A DNA stretch of 64,000 nucleotides, from positions 190,823,892-190,887,891 of the forward strand of contig OZ024743.1 in NCBI GenBank assembly GCA_964016885.1, in the 5' to 3' direction. Made by a program: the position numbers and the translations under genes. This DNA comes from Eledone cirrhosa (taxonomy: Eukaryota; Mollusca; Cephalopoda; Octopoda; Eledonidae). The notes under the pieces were generated by a model that saw only the letters and a list, made by a program, of their open reading frames with translations, was not told the origin of the DNA and searched no databases. Shown piece by piece: positions 11,964-23,262 of this stretch (the stretch's first letter is position 1; the number at the start of each line of letters is the position of its first letter).

Positions 11964-12518
11964 CTTCTTCATCACTTTCTGTTGCTTAAACCATTTTGTT
12001 TGTTTACCCTAGCGTTCCCTTTATTTACGTGTCCCAACGACTTTTTTTAGCCGTTGCTCGCACCAACCTGAGGTATATGGCCTTTAAAGCGACGAAATGC
12101 CTACGACGGTTGGAAGGCCACTGATGAAGGACAAACTTTTTCATATGTAACCCATTTGCAACGCCGCAGCTCGATTATTATCATATTTATACATATATAT
12201 ACATTTTTATAAATATGTGTGTATACACACACACACACAAGCACACACATACACACATATATATATATTTATGTTTTAAACTAATATAGAAAGTAACTGG
12301 AGATGAGCGACTCTCTTATCTCCGAACTACGCACTCTACCGTGTAAGGTTACTCAAAAGGACTCTTCGGGTGGTAGAACCCTGTTTCGGCCTCTTTATAT
12401 ATATATCTATATATATATATATACATGTAGAAGAGATATTTAATTTGTTGGAAATCCAACAAATATAGATGTTTATAACTGATTCAAAGCACTCGACAGT
12501 TTTCTGGAGTAAGTATTC
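11441..12518. other. Gene-free stretch with short TA and CA tracts
   Basis: Contains TA runs near 11437-11455, 11930-11960 and 12395-12425 and a CA run near 12228-12255. Around 12070-12135 lie the strings gacgaaatgcc and ctgatgaagga, which resemble scrambled hammerhead-box motifs, but I could not arrange them into a normal hammerhead. No gene seen. Confidence 0.5.
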
Positions 12519-12813
12519 AATGATATTCAATAAATGGAAACTATACTTATAAGCCCATATTTATTCTATTATATATATTTCAAGCGTACCAACAATTTTG
12601 GTACGCTATCATCAGATAAAATACAAAATGTTTTATAAATATTTGACATGACCAAGGTTCAAGGAACCGTTAAGGTTTATTATCCTTGGTCATGTGAAAT
12701 ATTTTGTATTTTATCTGATGGTAGCGTACCAAATTTTTTGGTTCCCTTGAAATATATATTAATAGAATAAATATGGTTTTATAAATATAGTTTCCATTTG
12801 TTGAATATCATTG
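12519..12813. repeat. Inverted repeat of about 295 bp
   Basis: The left arm (12519-12657) and right arm (12684-12813) are inverse copies with a few small indels around a 26-base loop. Markers are caatgatattcaa with ttgaatatcattg at the ends, and accaagg with ccttggt at the centre. The right arm runs straight into a TA tract (12814-12832). Noncoding. Confidence 0.88.
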
Positions 12814-12835
12814 TATATATATATATATATTTATA

Positions 12836-12900
12836 GGAACGAGTAGGACCCCGACGGCTGAGCTCAGCCGTTTCGACGGCTAATTCTGGACTAAGTGAAA
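12836..12900 (+). repeat. Hairpin-ended repeat fragment (copy 2)
   Basis: Carries aggaccccgacggctgagctc and a following cgtttcgacggctaattctgg segment, matching the start of the hairpin half of the repeat at 11241-11440. The second arm is missing. Confidence 0.65.
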
Positions 12901-12927
12901 ATGTCTGTACATATATATATATTTACG

Positions 12928-12928
12928 T

Positions 12929-12994
<66 letters not shown>
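12928..12994. repeat. CA and TA microsatellite
   Basis: A CA run followed by a short TA run. It provides the repetitive N-termini of spurious frames. Confidence 0.9.
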
Positions 12995-12995
<1 letters not shown>

Positions 12996-12999
12996 ATTT

Positions 13000-13225
13000 G
13001 ATGGCGACTTGAATAGACCTGCTTTTTCTCAGACACATTTTTTCTTTTCTGCCACTGCCCACTTTCCTCTATCTTTCTTTTTCTTCTTTAATTTTTTATT
13101 TTAATTTCTGATGAAGAAATAGCGTTCGAAATGTTAGGACACCTTCCCTACTATATGAAGCGTAAAATTAACATATTTCCTCGCTGTACTGTGCCGTTTT
13201 CTTTGTTATTTTTGTTTACCTTTTT

Positions 13226-13309
<84 letters not shown>

Positions 13310-13310
13310 A
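13000..13310 (+). mobile_element. Probable PLE 3'-end relic with hammerhead-like boxes, running into TA
   Basis: Bases 13108-13133 read ctgatgaagaaatag then cgttcgaaatg, giving CUGAUGA and GAAA boxes 13 bases apart. About 100 bases of unrecognised sequence follow, then a TA tract of about 80 bases (13230-13310). This arrangement (boxes, short UTR, TA tract) matches PLE 3' regions elsewhere in the window. There is no coding sequence to confirm it, so it is an inference. Confidence 0.35.
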
Positions 13311-13394
13311 TAAAGAGAGATACACCCAGATATAACATATATGTATTCAAATCATAAGAGACTCTGTTAATCTCTCTTTATTATATTAAATTGT

Positions 13395-13480
13395 ATTATA
13401 CGGCTCGGAAAATCTTTTCCTTGAGCTATTTTAATTGTAAGGGACTACTAAGAGTTTCTAACTCTCTATATACTTTTGAT
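13395..13480 (+). repeat. Short dispersed repeat shared with 36535-36610
   Basis: The strings tgtattatacggctcgg, ttgagctattttaattgtaa and taactctctatata recur with few changes at 36533-36612, again just before a TA tract. Family unknown. Confidence 0.7.
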
Positions 13481-13491
13481 AAATATATATC

Positions 13492-13499
<8 letters not shown>

Positions 13500-13522
<23 letters not shown>

Positions 13523-13565
13523 TTCTCTCCATATATATATATATATATATATATATGGAGAGAGG
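13500..13565. repeat. TA tract with a ccctctctcc-type inverted border
   Basis: Two TA runs, the second enclosed by cttctctccat and atggagagagg, so it can form a perfect hairpin. Confidence 0.8.
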
Positions 13566-13619
13566 GAGTACATGCATATTTGAGTGTGTGTACTATAATA
13601 CTATCACCAATATAATCCC

Positions 13620-14431
13620 TTAAGTTTGTAACAATAATTCGCCTTATTTATTTTAACTTTCCTATGTCTCCTAGCCACGATAATATTTTGAAGTATACGT
13701 TTAGAGTTTCAACGAGTTATGCATTTACAACAATTTTAGCTATGAGCAAGCACCACAGGCAACATTCTCTTCGGTTCGCGTGATAGCTAGTATCATCGAT
13801 CTTAGATTTCAATGAACTATCTACGTTCTACGTATAATTTCCGTACAAATTCTTGTATCTTGGCAGCATTGATGTTATCTGGCAATTTTTTAGTCATGAA
13901 TTTACAAAAATAAACTGTTTGTCAATTTGCTTTTAAGTTTTGTTTGCTTCATTTGGACAACAGCATCTCAATTTCTCAGTAACACAGCAACTTCACTCAT
14001 TCTATGTATTTTACATTTTTCCCTCGTTTGTAGTGTTTTGTGTGTATCTTTACATCCCTGTTCAACGAATTTTACACCCGAATAGAAACATGAGTAAACA
14101 ATGAAGTAGTTCACGCATTCTTTCAAGTTAACGTCATAATAATAAACACCATTATTTTGTCGTTGATATTGTTGTAATGACGTCAAACATTGACAAAATG
14201 TTCGTCTTCACTCCCAGAAATACCATTAATAACAACAGGATATAGGTCATCATGATCACCGTATTTTGAACGTAACCATCAGCATCAGCGTCATCACCAT
14301 CATCAACATACCATCATCATCCTTATCATCATCCATCATCCTTATCGTCATCCATCATCATCATCATCATCGTGAAAAATTCATCTTCCTCATAATCATA
14401 TATCACCATCTATTTCTTCGTTATTATCATG
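13620..14431. other. Gene-free stretch with an ATC cluster at 14280-14412
   Basis: Unremarkable AT-rich DNA up to about 14270, then an imperfect atc/cat microsatellite. No coding sequence recognised. Confidence 0.5.
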
Positions 14432-14642
14432 GTGGATTGACAGTATCGGTAGAGCGACGGACAGAATGGTTTGTGGTGTAGAGTTATGGCCCTTTACGTT
14501 CTGAGCTCAAATCCCCCCCGAGGTTACCTTTGCATTTCATCTTTACGGATCGATAGAATAAAGTACCAGTAATACACTGGGCTTGATTTAATCTACTTTC
14601 CCTTCCTCTTTTAAATTGATGGCCTTGTGCCTAAAGTAGAAA
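14432..14642 (+). mobile_element. tRNA-derived SINE, plus orientation
   Basis: It begins near cagtatcggtagagcgacgg and has a B-box-like gagctcaaatcc. The conserved middle (catctttacggatcgatag, aataaagtaccagtaa) and a 3' end ggccttgtgcctaaagtaga follow. It is the same family as 7061-7246, with a longer 3' half containing tgatttaatctac. Target duplications not resolved. Confidence 0.87.
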
Positions 14643-14991
14643 AAGTGATCATCCTTACAATAGTTTCTGGCCTCACCAACACCACAACCACTACCACCAC
14701 AACGACCAGTATCACAATCCCCGCCAGAAAGCCGATCATCATAACAATCACAACATCCAAATTAAGAAGATCTATGAATGGCATTCCAGCCATACCTCTA
14801 CCATCTTTATTTTCAGATATTATACTTGGAACTACATAATCTAATGTTTCATTTCCGTTTTAAGAGGATAGAATACGATTTTAGTGACATTTTCCTAAGA
14901 CTTTTAGCAAATGGAGTGATTACTTAGGTTTGCATTCGTTGTTGATGTGCCCCAACTGGACAAAATCGTTGTAGTTACATTGTGAGTGTTA

Positions 14992-15149
14992 TTCTTTTGG
15001 CACAGGCTACATTACTGGTACTTTATTTTATCGACCCCGTAAGGATGAAAGGCAAAGTTAACCTCGGCAGGATTTGAACTCAGGCCGCAAAGGGACATAA
15101 CTCTATGCTGTAAAGCATGGCGTCCAATCGTCTACCGATACTGCCAAAT
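14992..15149 (-). mobile_element. tRNA-derived SINE, minus orientation
   Basis: Carries ggtactttattttatcgacc, ccgtaaggatgaaaggcaaa and gatttgaactcagg on the plus strand, so it lies in minus orientation. The segment between the 3' tail and the conserved middle is shorter than in the copy at 17621. Confidence 0.87.
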
Positions 15150-16088
15150 GTTGTTATTGTCTTGGTTTTACTGAGGTATCGATTCATTTTGTATCGTTGT
15201 TGTTATTGTTGCTGTTGTTGTTGGTGGTGGTAGGGGTGGGGTGATCGGGGTGTATGTGGTGCTGTTGGGTGTGGGTTGCTGGTGTTATACTTGTTTGTTG
15301 CTCCTATTGTTTTTAACATCATGCTTTTCTGCATTACGTTAAGTTTGAATTCCACGCTGAAACATCAGTGAGAGACTCATGAATTGTATAATTTCTCCGC
15401 AGTCGCCCACAATAGTGAACCCCATGTATTTCTATAATATGTATTTTAGCTGGAATCAGGTGTTGTTATTCCTACAGAATTGACTACATTTACACTAGCT
15501 CTAATCTAGTAAAGTAATTCATTGTTGGGGGCTACTGGATCAATACACTTTATAATATTGTGATTAGATTTATAGCTGTAACATCTCTTAGAATGAGTAT
15601 AACGACGTCGTGTGTTAATGAAACGCTTGTCAATTATGTAACTTTTTCTTTGTACACACCACTGGTAAAAACATAATCTCATGCAGTCCAACCCCTCATC
15701 CATATCGATCTCTTAGTTCCAAATTAGCCCTGGTCGAGCATAGGATCATTTCCCTGTTACATATGTTTATCTATATATTATACTACTATGTTCCCAGTTT
15801 TGGCAGAGTAAGCCATTCAATCTCAATTTCAATTCTGTTTTCATCCAAGACACCTCACAGAATCCACAAGTTTCACATAGTCTGCTCTGTCTATCATAAG
15901 TCTACCGAGTTCTTGTATGTTGGCTACTCCAGTGACCCTCAGTAGAGAGTCGATGTAGGTAAGGTTCCTCTTACTAACCTCCAGAGCACCAGTTTGCTCG
16001 ATATTTTCTCATAAAAACGTATGCAGTAGCTAACGGGTCTTAGTCTCCATTGCTGATTGTTATGAAGTATCTGTTGCAATACGCAACA
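15150..16088. other. Gene-free stretch
   Basis: A GTT/GGT-rich patch (15190-15300) and unrecognised unique-looking DNA. Short frames here show no domain. Nothing else identified. Confidence 0.5.
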
Positions 16089-17191
16089 TACCGTGTTTAC
16101 TCGAATATGAGCGGATCTGAATGTAAGTCGTGTCCCTAATTCATATATGAGAAATAGGCTAAAACCAAACCCTCTTGTGTTAGCTCAGCCAGTTAATCAA
16201 CGCATTTTATTTAGATGGTGCCGTTTTGAAATTCTAATGAATTGAGAATATAAATTTTAATATTTTAATATTTAGATAGTTTTAAGTATCATTTAATGTA
16301 TAGCTTTTGTTTGATAAATCCATTACCTAAGGTATTTGATTACTTCATCCGTTTCATAAAGTTTCAACAAGTTTGTCGAATTTGACTTTATTTCTGGTCA
16401 TTCACATGATAGGAGAACTTTGCTTTCTTTTTAGCAAAAAACAATAGCGCTTTCTCCAGGATGTGAGAAATCTTTATTCAATATTCACAAGGAGTTTGAT
16501 ATATTAATATTTTTCAACCGTTCAGGAGAGTATTAAAAACACTAGGGGAAGAGCGAAACTATGTGCAAGGGGATATAATTAATAGGAAATAGTTGAAAGC
16601 AAAAGGAGAATAAGAGAACACTGTAAAAGAGGGAGGAAGAGACAGCAAACGAGAAAGATGGGAGGTAGATCAAGAAAAAGGGGCGAGAGCTAGCGAAGAA
16701 TGAGAGGGCGAGAGAAATAAAGTACAAGTCAGAAGTAAAATGTTCAATCTTAAGAAAGATTGAAAGAAAAAGTATAATTAAGTCATAGAGAAAAACAGTT
16801 GGCACGTGTGTGCAGGGACATACGTGTTTGTGTGCGTGGGCGTGTGGATGCGTGCGTATATGTGTGTGTGTGTGTGTGCACTTGTATGTGTGCTCACGTG
16901 TACATGCATACACACATACACGCATGTATGTGTGTATGCATGTGGTTGCCAGTATATATGTAGGAAGTATTTATGTATTAAAAGTTCAAAATAAAATACA
17001 TTTGTTGGGTGTCTTCTCAATCAAATTCATAAACAACTCTCATGACGAACGATGTAGTAAATGTAGAAAAACAGCACCTTATTTTAGAAAAATGTAATCG
17101 GCAAAATATTGACCTCGAAAATAAGTCGACCCCATTTTACAATCTATCTTTTGTCACATATTTCTCGACTTATATACAAGAATAGACAGTA
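16089..17191. mobile_element. Possible TIR DNA element of about 1.1 kb
   Basis: The left end taccgtgtttactcgaatat and the inverse of the right end (tactgtctattcttgtatat) match at many positions. Both ends hold repeated gtcga/ataagtcg motifs (16120-16130, 17115-17135, 17160-17175). The interior is GA-rich, then a TG/CA patch (16800-16950), with no transposase recognised. It could be a non-autonomous DNA transposon. Divergence of the ends keeps confidence low. Confidence 0.4.
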
Positions 17192-17615
17192 CGTTTATAG
17201 CATCTATAAATTTATTTCTGTATTGCTTCCATGATTGTCCAAGATTCTGATCCATATAACAAAACTAACAAAACTAAATCAACTGTTGCAGTTATTTCGA
17301 GTTTCTTTGACAACTCCGAGTTTCACATTTTCTTCATCTTTTTGCTCTGTGCTAGTGCTTTCCTAAGCTCTATGTACTTTTATGAGTTCTCTGCCCATCC
17401 TCTCAGGTACCTAAAATTGTTTGCCAGTTTCAAAACTTCTTCGTTCAACCCTTTGGTAAATAATGGCGTTTGTTGTGTAAACACTTGAATTTCGGTCTTT
17501 GTCGCATTACATTATAGACCTAAATGTTTCGCCTCATTATTAATTTACAAATACTCTTCTTCTCTATGTATATCCAGATCATCAACAAACCAGTCATTTA
17601 TCACCTTCATATAGT
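17192..17615 (-). pseudogene. LINE reverse transcriptase fragment with FVDD motif
   Basis: Read from high to low coordinates, the minus strand gives NDWFVDDLDIHREEEYL, then NEAKHLGL, CNATKTEIQVFTQQ, NNFRYLRGWAENS, ELRKALAQSKKMKKM and LLYGSESWTIMEAIQK. This order (F-x-DD catalytic box, then CNxxKT, FxYL, IRKALA, LLYGSESWT) is typical of the RT palm/thumb region of an RTE- or jockey-like LINE. Several stops break the frame. It is an internal fragment without ends. Confidence 0.78.
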
Positions 17616-17620
17616 GGTTT

Positions 17621-17813
17621 CTTATTTAGGCACAAGACCAGCAATTTTGGGGGAGGAGAAAGTCGATTAAATCAACCCCAGTGCGTGACTGGTACTAACT
17701 TTATCGACCCTGTAAGGATGAAAGGCAAAGTTAACCTCGGCGGGATTTGAACTCAGATCATAAAAGGCCGTAACTCTATGCTGCAAAGCATGGCATCCGA
17801 CTCTGTCCACCCA
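17621..17813 (-). mobile_element. tRNA-derived SINE, minus orientation, longer 3' half
   Basis: The plus strand shows ggcacaagaccagcaatttt, a gattaaatcaaccccagt segment absent from shorter copies, then atcgaccctgtaaggatgaa and gggatttgaactcag. It ends near actctgtccacc. Confidence 0.9.
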
Positions 17814-18130
17814 ACACATGTTTACGCAGTGTTCTCAATAGGTTGTTTGTTCTGTTTTCTATTTGTCTGTTGATCGTCTTCAGATAATCCCGAAAGTTTT
17901 GACACCATACGATCCTTGACCTTCCCTGTCTCCTTATTCCTCCTGTCACTATGTATCTTAACTGTGTTGTTGTATAGCCATGATTTGGAAAATTCTAATT
18001 CCATTTGCAGATTCTCTATCTTTTCTCTGTACAGTGGTATATGCTTGAAGATCAGATTAATTGTTTACTTATTAGAAGAGTTTCAATTCACAATCTCGGT
18101 TCATTTATAGTGCTGCATATCATCGCTCTT
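17814..18130. other. Gene-free stretch
   Basis: Unrecognised AT-rich DNA between a SINE and a trinucleotide microsatellite. Confidence 0.5.
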
Positions 18131-18134
18131 GAAT

Positions 18135-18194
<60 letters not shown>

Positions 18195-18300
18195 ATGGTG
18201 GTGATGGTGATGGTGGTGTTGGTGGTGGCAGCGGTGGTGGTATGGTTGCTGGTGGTGCAGGTCTTGGTGCTTGTAGTAGTAGTAATAGTAGCTGCAGAAG
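18131..18300. repeat. GTA / GGT trinucleotide microsatellite
   Basis: A pure GTA run (about 18136-18195) followed by GGT/GAT-rich sequence. All overlapping frames are homopolymer-like peptides. Confidence 0.92.
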
Positions 18301-18950
18301 GAGGAGATAGAACTTCCACAATAAACAGCTTCACACATTTTGTTTGTACGCTTAAGAAATTATCCCAGATTAAACAAATATAAATTAAAATAAATAGCAA
18401 ATGAAATAGTAAAAGTAGTATTCCATTTGTGGAATATCTAAAAATAATATTTGTCTCTTTTTTTCCGAGTGATCGAGCGCAGTTTTTTTTCTATTACATT
18501 TACGCGCCATACAAAACGAGTATCAGCGGTCTTAGTGTTAATTTAGGTAGGTGACACTTTTCAATGTGTTCTGTAAACACTGGAAAATGTATTAAAATTT
18601 TCTTTTTTCCCTCTTTTAATAGTCTCGAGAAATTATAGGATTTCACTATTCTGTGGCATTGCGAGATTAACGGGAAATAACTGATTTTAAAATTGGTAAA
18701 TAAACAGTGTACTCTTTCACTAGATGCATTAAGTTTCTTGGTCTGAAGTGTTAGCAAAATATTTACACAGTACAGGCAAGAGTGAAAAGAAAGGAAAGTG
18801 GTCAAAATCTTCAAATTCTCAGAATCTTCTCATTTCAGGCTTTGACGTAAATTCTCTCTATATATCTCTACATATGTATACATACAAACACACTTACATA
18901 CAAATATATGTTTATGTTTGCATGCATGTATGCAAATGCAAGGATTCTCA
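18301..18950. other. Gene-free stretch
   Basis: AT-rich DNA with no recognised domain or repeat. A 104-codon minus-strand frame (18500-18814) has no motif I can name. Confidence 0.45.
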
Positions 18951-18963
18951 CACACACACACAT

Positions 18964-19028
<65 letters not shown>

Positions 19029-19165
19029 TGTGTGTGTGTGTATATATATATATGCATATATATATATATATATACACACACGCACACGCACATATATATA
19101 TATATATATATATACACACGCATACTCACACACACATATATATATATATATACGCGGGTGCATAT
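18951..19165. repeat. Compound CA/TA/TG microsatellite
   Basis: Alternating CA, TA and TG runs. Six overlapping open frames are all repeat translations. Confidence 0.95.
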
Positions 19166-19639
19166 ATTGATCAATAGAATTATTTTTTCATTTGAAATTA
19201 TCAAGGTAATCTGTTAGGTGTAAAAGCTTCTTTCTCTAAAAATACTTCAGTCTTTCGCACTCTAACTGCATGCAAGGAAGTCACTATTTATGTGTACACA
19301 CATAAATTTATATAAACAGACATACACAAAATACATTTTTTTTTTTTTTCGTGATACGTGAATTTTTGATAAATTCTGAACAGAACCGCAAATACATTAA
19401 TATTTAGATCATAGAAGATAAATGTCGGTGCCTCCCACACACGTAAAAATCAATTTCCTGTTATGGACCCAAATGTTTTCTAGGAATTAATCTTAGTTTC
19501 ATGCATTCGATGTAATTCATGTTATAACATGAAATACTACCTGCAGTGAATATTAGGTTTGTATTATTTGTTCTTTTATACGTTCTATTGTCAGTCTATC
19601 ACCATGATCATGTTCAACTTCAACGTTATCAATGTCATG

Positions 19640-19648
19640 GCCATCATT

Positions 19649-19686
<38 letters not shown>

Positions 19687-19738
19687 AATCATCATCTTCA
19701 TCATCATCTACACCCCCTCCTCCTCCTTATTATCATCA
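19640..19738. repeat. ATC microsatellite
   Basis: A near-pure catcat run with a ctcctcctc end. Confidence 0.9.
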
Positions 19739-19749
19739 ACAAAAACCAA

Positions 19750-19930
19750 CCGGCTGAAAACCTTGGTCTAGACCCCGAGCAAGATGGTTGGATAACATCC
19801 ATGAGTTTGGATGGTCTCGCTTGAGGATTCAGCTACATAAATCGAGAAAGATTGCTTCTGACAGAACACACAGGAAGGCAGGCTTGAAGCATCTGCTCCC
19901 CAGCCCTCCCACGGTGAAGGAAAAGATCCT
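19750..19930 (+). pseudogene. LINE C-terminal tail fragment
   Basis: A plus-strand frame encodes RPRARWLDNIHEFGWSRLRI, then LHKSRKIASDRTHRKAGLKH and LLPSPP. The pattern RPRxRWLDNI ... W-x-RLxI ... A-x-DRxxW/R resembles the conserved extreme C-terminus of many animal LINE polyproteins, ending close to the stop. A short atcatc tail follows (19930-19942). No upstream RT remains. Confidence 0.5.
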
Positions 19931-20105
19931 TATCATCATCAAGAGCAGTATGTATATCATTAGGTTATAAATTGGCAGAATTGTTAAGATGTCGGATAAA
20001 AGCATTCGGCTATTTATTCTGACATTTCATTAAAATCTCGCTGATGTCAACGTTACCTTTCTTCCTTTAGGTGGCGATAAATAAAGTACCATAACGCCAG
20101 TTTAA

Positions 20106-20215
20106 TGTGATTGTATGGCTTAATCGTTAGAGCATCAGACATCTAGTATATGTTGCAGTTCTTTGCGTCCTGAATTTACAACCCAATGCCGACCACTTTA
20201 GTGACAGACTTAATA
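20106..20215 (+). mobile_element. Possible tRNA-derived SINE head
   Basis: The string atggcttaatcgttagagca resembles the A-box half of tRNA-derived SINEs, and tgcgtcctgaatttacaacc about 45 bases later could be a decayed B-box half. It resembles the head of the SINE at 52056-52405. Weak, single-copy evidence. Confidence 0.35.
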
Positions 20216-20440
20216 AGTCACCCTATTTACCACAACCTGGAGTTTATTTGCCATTATCGGACCCACTTTTGTTCAAAGCATTCGGGTTAATTATCCGATT
20301 TGAAGATAATTTGCTTCTTCACGGAAGCGAGCACATTTGGAAACTGACGTTTACTAACTTAAAGGCTGTTGGCAATCAATTGCATTACAAACTAAGTGCT
20401 GCAATAGGAATTTTCTTTCTCTCTCTTCCTCACTCTCTGT

Positions 20441-20477
<37 letters not shown>

Positions 20478-20950
20478 CAAAATAAATAAATGAGGGAGGA
20501 GCAATTCGTTTAAAACAAAAGTTTACTTCTTACCACAGCGAGTAAGTGTTTACGCACGTGTAAGTTGCTAACGCTGTTGGTATAGAATCATCAGAGAAGA
20601 TATAATTGTTAATTCTGATGCCAATTAAAGTTGGTTTAACCAACCAATCTGGGTGAAGGTTCATTGAAAGCAGAGGTTAATCCTGGATAAAAGTTCAATT
20701 AAAGTAGAGGCAATATACGTCGTAATGCATATATATGTAATTGCTTTTGTTGTAGTTGTTGTCACCGACGCTATCTGTAGTGTTGGCATTGGTAACGCTG
20801 TTGATAAGGTGGGGATGCAGTGTCACTCCTCTCAAAGTTTGAATCGCTGTCACGTGACAGCTGGGTAAACTTGGGGGGGGGGGGGCGTATTCCATCCATA
20901 TTTTTGGGACAGAAAATATTTTCAAAAAATAAAGTTCATATATTTTGGCA
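20216..20950. other. Gene-free stretch with a short TA run
   Basis: A TA run at 20443-20475 and a run of about 11 G at 20876-20886. Nothing else recognised. Confidence 0.45.
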
Positions 20951-20951
20951 T

Positions 20952-21127
20952 ATACTATAGGCATAAAACCAACAATTCAAAGGGGAGAGGAACGTCGATT
21001 AAATCGAACCTAGTGCATTTTATCGACCATGTAAGGATGAAAGGCAAAGCTAACCTTGGCGGGATTTGAACTCACAACGCAAAGGGCTACTAAGCATGTT
21101 TCCCGATGCTCTACTGATTCTGCCATA
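20952..21127 (-). mobile_element. tRNA-derived SINE, minus orientation, diverged
   Basis: Shows ggcataaaaccaacaattc, atcgaccatgtaaggatgaa and ggcgggatttgaactcac. It is more diverged than the other copies and has an altered head. Confidence 0.82.
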
Positions 21128-21725
21128 CCCCCACCCTTGTAATAATAGTAATAATAATAATAATGATAATTGATCATTTATTAGCCACAGGGGCCAACAT
21201 ATAGGGAACGATACAATAGAAGGGGACAGTGGGGGTGTTTACCCACAAATCGAGTAAACAATATAAAAACAATAAAAATAAAGAAGAACACAACAATGAA
21301 AATTCCCCCAAAGGGGATAAACAACCAGCATCCACTCAGGTACCAAATCAATCCTGAACCACCCGACGCTTCGAGGTCACCCGGGACGGGCACTCAGGAA
21401 GGGCTCCCGTCACCTACTCAAATTAGCCATCCAACCGGCACATGCTCAGAGTAGGCCATCCACACGGGCCATTCTCGCCAGATTTACCCACCTTTTAGCA
21501 AATGTGCTGGTGGGAGCTGCACTTCTCTCTCAACTCTCACCTTCTTTTCCAAATGAAACTTGGAAAGGTTAATGAGGGATTGGCTAAAGAGAAAAGTGTC
21601 TCGCTTCAGAGGAAAATTGCTTGACATTCCCAGCCAAAAGAAGGCGCCGGGGTGTTATTCACTATGGACTCGAACAATAGCTGGATTCGTTCTACATGCG
21701 ACCACAGATGTTCGGCATAACTCCA

Positions 21726-22196
21726 CTAATCAGTAATGAACAGACACTGGACGAGTGAGTACACAACGAGCTTCGTGGTTATGCGCGCATTTTGAGCAGG
21801 TTCGTCTGACATCACTTCCGTGCCTGTAGAGTTTGTATCGAACTGGCAGTGCCTCCTGGTAGCACTGCCAAGTGAAGATTTCAGGAAGTTATCCATAGTC
21901 ACTGGCTCGAAAGTCCTCCGGAATAGACTGGGCAGTTCGAATCCGTCGACGCCGAGAGCTTCTCCGAGTGCGTCATCGCACTTGCCCACCACTAATTCTC
22001 TATAGAACTTGAAAGTTGAAGTTGCACTGACCGCATTGTCCACCTGGTAGAAGGAAACGAGAGCCTGGCAAAATTCCAGATGACAGGCGCCCAGTTTCGT
22101 TCTCTTTTTGACCCGGGACTGCAGCTCGGGCAAAGAGGCAGAATATATGGGGATGCCGAATCTACAGCACATGTTGCCCATCATTAGCCACGGCAT
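21726..22196 (-). pseudogene. LINE C-terminal ORF fragment, post-RT
   Basis: An open frame of 156 codons rich in Leu, Phe and Cys. Its position directly downstream of the RT fragment (22578-22865) and upstream of the LINE 3' UTR makes it the thumb / C-terminal region. Motif-level identity is weak and it may contain frameshifts. Confidence 0.55.
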
Positions 22197-22577
22197 TCCC
22201 AGCCCTCTGTGTATAGGGTGATGGCAGCAGTTGGGCCGTCTTACCTACCGAACCTGTCCCTTCCACAATAAGTTGAAGAAGAGCCGCTCCAATTTGGTGA
22301 GGCGCGAACGGGGACAAGGCTTGACGGTTAAGTGTTAGTAGATGATGGACGCGATGTACGCATTCACCACCTCCGTCTGGCCTTTCAGGGACAACTTTCT
22401 TTCGGCAAATTTCTTGTTTAGACTTGCTAACATGACGTAATTTCGTCCCGATTGTTATCCACCCGCAGGTCTAATCCGAACCAAACCTTGAGCAAATTTA
22501 TCGGTCCGTCCGTCCAGCGCCCAGTGACGCTGTTGGATGGCATGGACTTGCCACTCCAAATGCCGAAATGCAAGCCA

Positions 22578-22865
22578 TCACGACGTTTCCGGGTTTAGTT
22601 TCGCTCCCGTCATCCTTTCATGTTCCTTCAAGAAGATGCCAATGACCTCTATTTCTGAGGTGTTGGCCAACATCATGGTGATGTCTTCCGCATAAACCGA
22701 CACAGCCTCTCCGCGTTTCGGTTCGTGTGGGATACCCTGCAACGGCTCCATCTTCTGCTGTAAAGGCTCAAAACTCAATACGTACTGAATGAAAGAGAGA
22801 GGGCACCCTTGCGGATCGAATGGAAGGCCATTAACTTTGACCACCGAACAGATGCCACTGTGCAT
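22578..22865 (-). pseudogene. LINE reverse transcriptase fragment, motifs B and C
   Basis: Encodes VVKVNGLPFDPQGCPLSFIQ, then YVLSFEPL, EAVSVYAEDITMMLANTSE and a GAKLNPETS end. This order matches RT motif B (QGCPLS), motif C and motif D (GxxLNxxKS) of L1/Tx1-type LINEs. The catalytic pair, normally YADD, is YAED here, so the enzyme would be inactive as written. Confidence 0.82.
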
Positions 22866-23019
22866 TACAGCGAATCAGCCTCTGATGACGTGACTGAAGC
22901 CAGCTGCCTTGTGGATAGCCGCAATGTATCGATAGTCGACCCATCGAAAGCTTTCAACTGATCTAAATCGATCAGGCCCCACCGTAGCCGAGTTTACACC
23001 CTAACCTCACTCTAATGTA

Positions 23020-23260
23020 TCACATGAGGTTGAGGTTGTCGTGTATGGACCTGGTCGGGATTGTGGACTTTTGCACCTCGCCTACCAAATCCTCAACTAC
23101 AGGCGCCAACTTCTTCGCTAACACCTTGGCCCAAATGTTAAACACCATGTTCAGTAGAGTTATGGGGCTGAAGTTGTCCCTCTTTTTCACGTCTTTCCAC
23201 ATCATTGTCACTACACCCCGGCTCACAGACCTGGGCATACTCCCATTCTGCTGTTGCGCG
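23020..23260 (-). pseudogene. LINE reverse transcriptase fragment, N-terminal part of RT domain
   Basis: Encodes MPRSVSRGVVTMMWKDVKKR, DNFSPITLLNMVFNIWAKVL and AKKLAPVVEDLVGEVQKSTI followed by PTRSIHDNLNLM. These match the LINE pattern K-x-x-x-W-RPISLL...K-x-x-x-K-x-LA-x-R-L ... QxxxxPGRSIxDNxxL. The piece lies upstream of motifs B/C on the same strand. The junction at about 22866-23019 contains a break. Confidence 0.82.
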
Positions 23261-23262
23261 CG

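Larger units (their letters stand above)
21140..23262 (-). mobile_element. Degraded Tx1/L1-like LINE with ATT tail
   Basis: A minus-strand non-LTR element. It has RT fragments at 23020-23260 and 22578-22865, C-terminal protein sequence at 21726-22196, and a 3' UTR ending in tggctaataaatgatc and an att repeat tail (about 21142-21175). The last part of the 3' UTR resembles that of the plus-strand LINE ending at 26840 (tgtggccaataaag plus a tta tail), so they are probably one family. The 5' end is lost at a CA/TA tract near 23262. GC content is clearly higher than in the flanks, as expected for an inserted coding element. Confidence 0.8.

Noticed and set aside
12070..12135. Possible hammerhead with gaaatgcc before ctgatgaag
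   Set aside because: The boxes are in an order that needs a circularly permuted fold, and I could not find supporting stems.
21820..22005. Plus-strand frame over LINE sequence, and similar shadows at 44421-44808, 45756-45977, 48082-49839 and 61596-62321
   Set aside because: These are shadows of minus- or plus-strand retroelement genes with clear RT or nuclease motifs in the true frame.
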